DNA of 64,000 bases, from contig AP024096.1 of assembly GCA_015099395.1 (NCBI GenBank), positions 2,976,001-3,040,000 on the forward strand, in the 5' to 3' direction. This DNA is from Ktedonobacteria bacterium brp13 (GTDB taxonomy: Bacteria > Chloroflexota > Ktedonobacteria > Ktedonobacterales > Ktedonobacteraceae). The translations under genes and the position numbers were made by a program. The notes beneath the pieces were generated by a model, which did no database searches, had not been told where the DNA came from, and saw only the letters and a list, made by a program, of their open reading frames with translations. Shown piece by piece: positions 61,271 to 64,000 of this stretch. Each line of letters begins with the position of its first letter. Positions within the stretch are counted from its first letter, which is position 1.

Positions 61271-64000
61271 ATGGTTACCGCCGTACTGCGCAAACAACAA
61301 CGCTCACTCTTCTCGACCATCCATTCTGAGGGAACACTGTTCCCGCTCGACATGCTGCAACGCATTGAGCAGTTTGATCCTACCCTTGAAGGTACGACCG
61401 CCGCCAGCTATCATCGGGAGGGCTATAAGCTGAACGAGGCGATCAATAATGCCTGGCTCCAACTGCTACCGGATTGGCATAACCTTCAGAATGAGCTCAG
61501 CAAACCCCACACGGCAGATAGGGTACGTGAACTGACACTAAACCGCTGGCTGTTGCGTATCTTTGAGGTTTTCGGCTATGGTCGACTCCCTGCCAACAAA
61601 CAAGCGATCAGATTGGAAAACAAAGAGAAGAATTACGCGATTACCTATGGCTGGGGACAGGTTCCGTTTCATCTGGTAAGTTATCAGCAGGAGCTAGATG
61701 AAGTGCTGCGCACACCTGGCACGACATTTCGTAATAGTGCCTACAGTCTGGTGCAAGAGTTGCTGAACAACTCGAATGAACATCTGTGGGGCATTGTCTC
61801 CAACGGCAGGACGCTACGACTGTTACGACGGAATGTCAGTCTGACTCGTCAAGCCTACGTCGAGTTCGATCTGGAAAGGATGATGCAGGGAGAGGCGTAT
61901 GCAGACTTCGCGCTCTTCTGGCTCCTCTGTCATTACTCCCGCTTTGAAGGTGAGCGGCTAGCTGACTGCTGGCTTGAGCAGTGGACGAAGACAGCGCAGG
62001 AGAATGGCGTACGTGCCCTGGATACGTTACGTGCAGGGGTCGAGCAAGCGATTAACGCGCTGGGCAAAGGCTTTCTGACCTGTAATACGCCCGCCAATTA
62101 TCAGCTCCGCACCAAACTACGTGAAGGCACATTAGCACCGCAGGACTACTATCGACAGGTGTTACGACTCGTGTATCGCTTGATTATCCTCTTTGTGGCG
62201 GAGGATCGGGAGGTCCTCTTCCATCCAGATGCCAGTCCGGAAGCCAAACAGCGCTACCTCAGCTACTACTCAACCAGGCGTCTGCGTCGGCTCTCAGAGC
62301 AGCGCATCGGCACCCGCCACACCGACCAGTTCCGCGCCCTATGGATCGTGATGGAGAAACTCGGTGCCGGGGAAGGCTATCCCGAACTGGGCTTGCCCGC
62401 CCTCAATGGTTTCCTCTTCTCAAGCGAGGCAGTCGCAGACCTCGCTGGCTGTGGACTAACCAACTATGCGCTGCTGGACGCCATCCGCTCGCTCTCCACC
62501 ATCGACGACAAAGGTATATACCGCAGCGTCGACTACAAAAATCTCGGCTCGGAAGAACTGGGCAGCGTCTACGAATCGCTGCTCGAACTACACCCTGACC
62601 TGACCATTGGCGAGAACGGAGTCGCCAACTTCAAACTCAAGCACGTCAGCGGCAACGAACGTAAAACCTCTGGCAGCTACTACACCCCCACCAGCCTGAT
62701 CGACTGCCTGCTCGATTCCGCACTTAATCCTGTACTGGAAGAAGCCTGTCAGGGTAAAAATGAAGAGGAAGCCGAGCAAGCCATCCTCAACCTCAAAGTC
62801 TGTGACCCTGCCTGTGGCAGTGGACACTTCCTGATCGCAGCTGCGCACCGCATCGCCAAAAAGCTCGCCGCCATCCGCACCGGAGACGAAGAACCCGCCC
62901 CCGACGAGCGCCGCAAAGCCCTGCGTATGGTAGTAGGAAGTTGCATCTACGGAGTAGACATCAACCCCATGTCCGTCGAACTCTGCAAAGTCAACCTCTG
63001 GATGGAGACCATCGACCCCGGCAAACCGCTCTCCTTCCTCGACTCGCACATCCTCTGCGGCAACAGCCTGCTCGGCACCACCCCTTATCTCATGGACCAG
63101 GGGATTCCGGACAGTGCCTTTGAACCTATCGAAGGAGATAAGAAAAAAGTTTGTAGCGATTGGAAAAAACTCAACAAGAAATACCGCGAAGGCAACCAGA
63201 CTCTATTCAACCTGGAGGGACAACCCTGGGAAGATCAACGGGTTATTGAAGCTGGCATGAACCAGATTGATCTGCTTGCAGATGATACAGTGAAAGAGGT
63301 ACACCGCAAATACGAAACGCATCAACAACTACTCGCCTCACAAGTATATCAGGACAGTCTGCTCCGCGCCAATGCCTGGTGTGCCGCCTTTGTCTGGAAA
63401 AAAACCGAAGCCAGCCTCGAACCAATCACCCAGGATGTCTATCACCGACTCAGCAGGAACTCTCAGCAACTCACCCAACCAATCCAGAATGAAATCGAAA
63501 GATTAGCCCAACAATATCAATTCTTCCACTGGCACCTCGCCTTCCCTACCGTCTTCCGTGTATTTAGCGACGGGCAGACAGCAGAGAACGTACAAACGGG
63601 CTGGTCCGGCGGCTTCGATGTCGTATTGGGCAACCCGCCATGGGAAAAAATCAAGATCCAGGAAAAGGAATGGTTCGCAGCGCGTAGACCCGACATCGCC
63701 AACGCGGCCAATACAGCGCAACGCAGAAAGATGATTGTAGCCTTAGAGCATGAAGATGCAGATTTACATGCAGCCTTTCGTGATGATCTGCGCAAAGCCG
63801 AGGGTGAAAGCTATCTCATACGCCACAGTGAGCGCTATCCCCTTTGTGGTCGAGGCGATGTCAATACATATACGATTTTTGCAGAAGGGATGAGACATAT
63901 TATAGGATCAACTGGCAGAATGGGTTGTATCGTGCCTTCGGGGATTGCTACAGATGATACGACAAAATTCTTCTTCCAGAACCTGATGGCATCTCAAACC
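61271..64000 (+). CDS. N6-adenine DNA methyltransferase (DrmMI/PglX/Eco57I-like), partial
   Basis: The frame from ATG 61271 is open to the window end (910 codons seen). An N-terminal region of about 450 residues has a degenerate-nuclease-like feel ([38 protein letters not shown]). The class I methyltransferase core follows: a target-readout lead-in ([20 protein letters not shown]), SAM motif [17 protein letters not shown] (about 510-525), [20 protein letters not shown] and catalytic motif [11 protein letters not shown] (about 785). In DISARM the methyltransferase marks self DNA. GAGAGG precedes the start. The C-terminal specificity region lies outside the window. Confidence 0.88.
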   Translation, partial: MVTAVLRKQQRSLFSTIHSEGTLFPLDMLQRIEQFDPTLEGTTAASYHREGYKLNEAINNAWLQLLPDWHNLQNELSKPHTADRVRELTLNRWLLRIFEVFGYGRLPANKQAIRLENKEKNYAITYGWGQVPFHLVSYQQELDEVLRTPGTTFRNSAYSLVQELLNNSNEHLWGIVSNGRTLRLLRRNVSLTRQAYVEFDLERMMQGEAYADFALFWLLCHYSRFEGERLADCWLEQWTKTAQENGVRALDTLRAGVEQAINALGKGFLTCNTPANYQLRTKLREGTLAPQDYYRQVLRLVYRLIILFVAEDREVLFHPDASPEAKQRYLSYYSTRRLRRLSEQRIGTRHTDQFRALWIVMEKLGAGEGYPELGLPALNGFLFSSEAVADLAGCGLTNYALLDAIRSLSTIDDKGIYRSVDYKNLGSEELGSVYESLLELHPDLTIGENGVANFKLKHVSGNERKTSGSYYTPTSLIDCLLDSALNPVLEEACQGKNEEEAEQAILNLKVCDPACGSGHFLIAAAHRIAKKLAAIRTGDEEPAPDERRKALRMVVGSCIYGVDINPMSVELCKVNLWMETIDPGKPLSFLDSHILCGNSLLGTTPYLMDQGIPDSAFEPIEGDKKKVCSDWKKLNKKYREGNQTLFNLEGQPWEDQRVIEAGMNQIDLLADDTVKEVHRKYETHQQLLASQVYQDSLLRANAWCAAFVWKKTEASLEPITQDVYHRLSRNSQQLTQPIQNEIERLAQQYQFFHWHLAFPTVFRVFSDGQTAENVQTGWSGGFDVVLGNPPWEKIKIQEKEWFAARRPDIANAANTAQRRKMIVALEHEDADLHAAFRDDLRKAEGESYLIRHSERYPLCGRGDVNTYTIFAEGMRHIIGSTGRMGCIVPSGIATDDTTKFFFQNLMASQT

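Overview
The window reads like chromosomal DNA of a Ktedonobacteria-type member of the Chloroflexota (inference). The reasons are the SWIM / DUF5691 / MoxR / DUF5682 / VWA gene set, a dense load of TnpB and IscB elements and a group II intron, large kinase and H-NOX signalling proteins, and a very large defence complement. No rRNA or other taxonomic marker is present, so the assignment rests on gene content only.

Layout. 1-1.7 kb: the 5' part of a TnpB transposon gene leaving the window on the minus strand. 1.7-3.3 kb: a sigma-70-like factor and an Hsp20 chaperone. 3.5-17.8 kb: a five-gene SWIM, DUF5691, MoxR ATPase, DUF5682, VWA locus broken by two insertions. The first is an IscB element that lies between the ribosome-binding site and the start codon of the DUF5691 gene and is itself interrupted by a group II intron encoding a reverse transcriptase-HNH protein. 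The second is a UvrA-like ATPase gene. 18-27.8 kb: an aldo/keto reductase, a cation diffusion facilitator, an ABC-F ATPase, a three-gene sensor-kinase operon (triple PAS protein, histidine kinase, response-regulator/kinase hybrid) and, divergent from it, an H-NOX haem sensor.

27.9-37.1 kb: tRNA-Leu(CAA) followed by an island of about 9 kb bounded by an 81-bp direct repeat (78/81 identical) that starts inside the tRNA 3' end. The island carries a decapitated hicA, hicB, a PIN-domain protein, a TIR-NB-ARC-TPR immune-type receptor with near-identical TPR units, a DUF3761 membrane protein and an F420-type oxidoreductase. No integrase was seen in it.

37.8-64 kb: a large nucleic-acid defence locus. 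A GmrSD-type DUF262/DUF1524 protein converges on a minus-strand operon: McrB-like AAA protein, DUF2357 McrC-like nuclease, a 1357-residue protein ending in a complete primary-type sigma-70, and a DUF1998 helicase. Divergent from it, from a shared 150-bp promoter region with near-consensus boxes in both directions, runs a DISARM-like plus-strand operon: a DUF1998 helicase with a C-terminal nuclease-like domain, a DrmD-type SNF2 helicase, and an N6-adenine methyltransferase that leaves the window. The shared control region and the built-in sigma factor make this the strongest candidate for an undescribed, self-regulating composite defence system.
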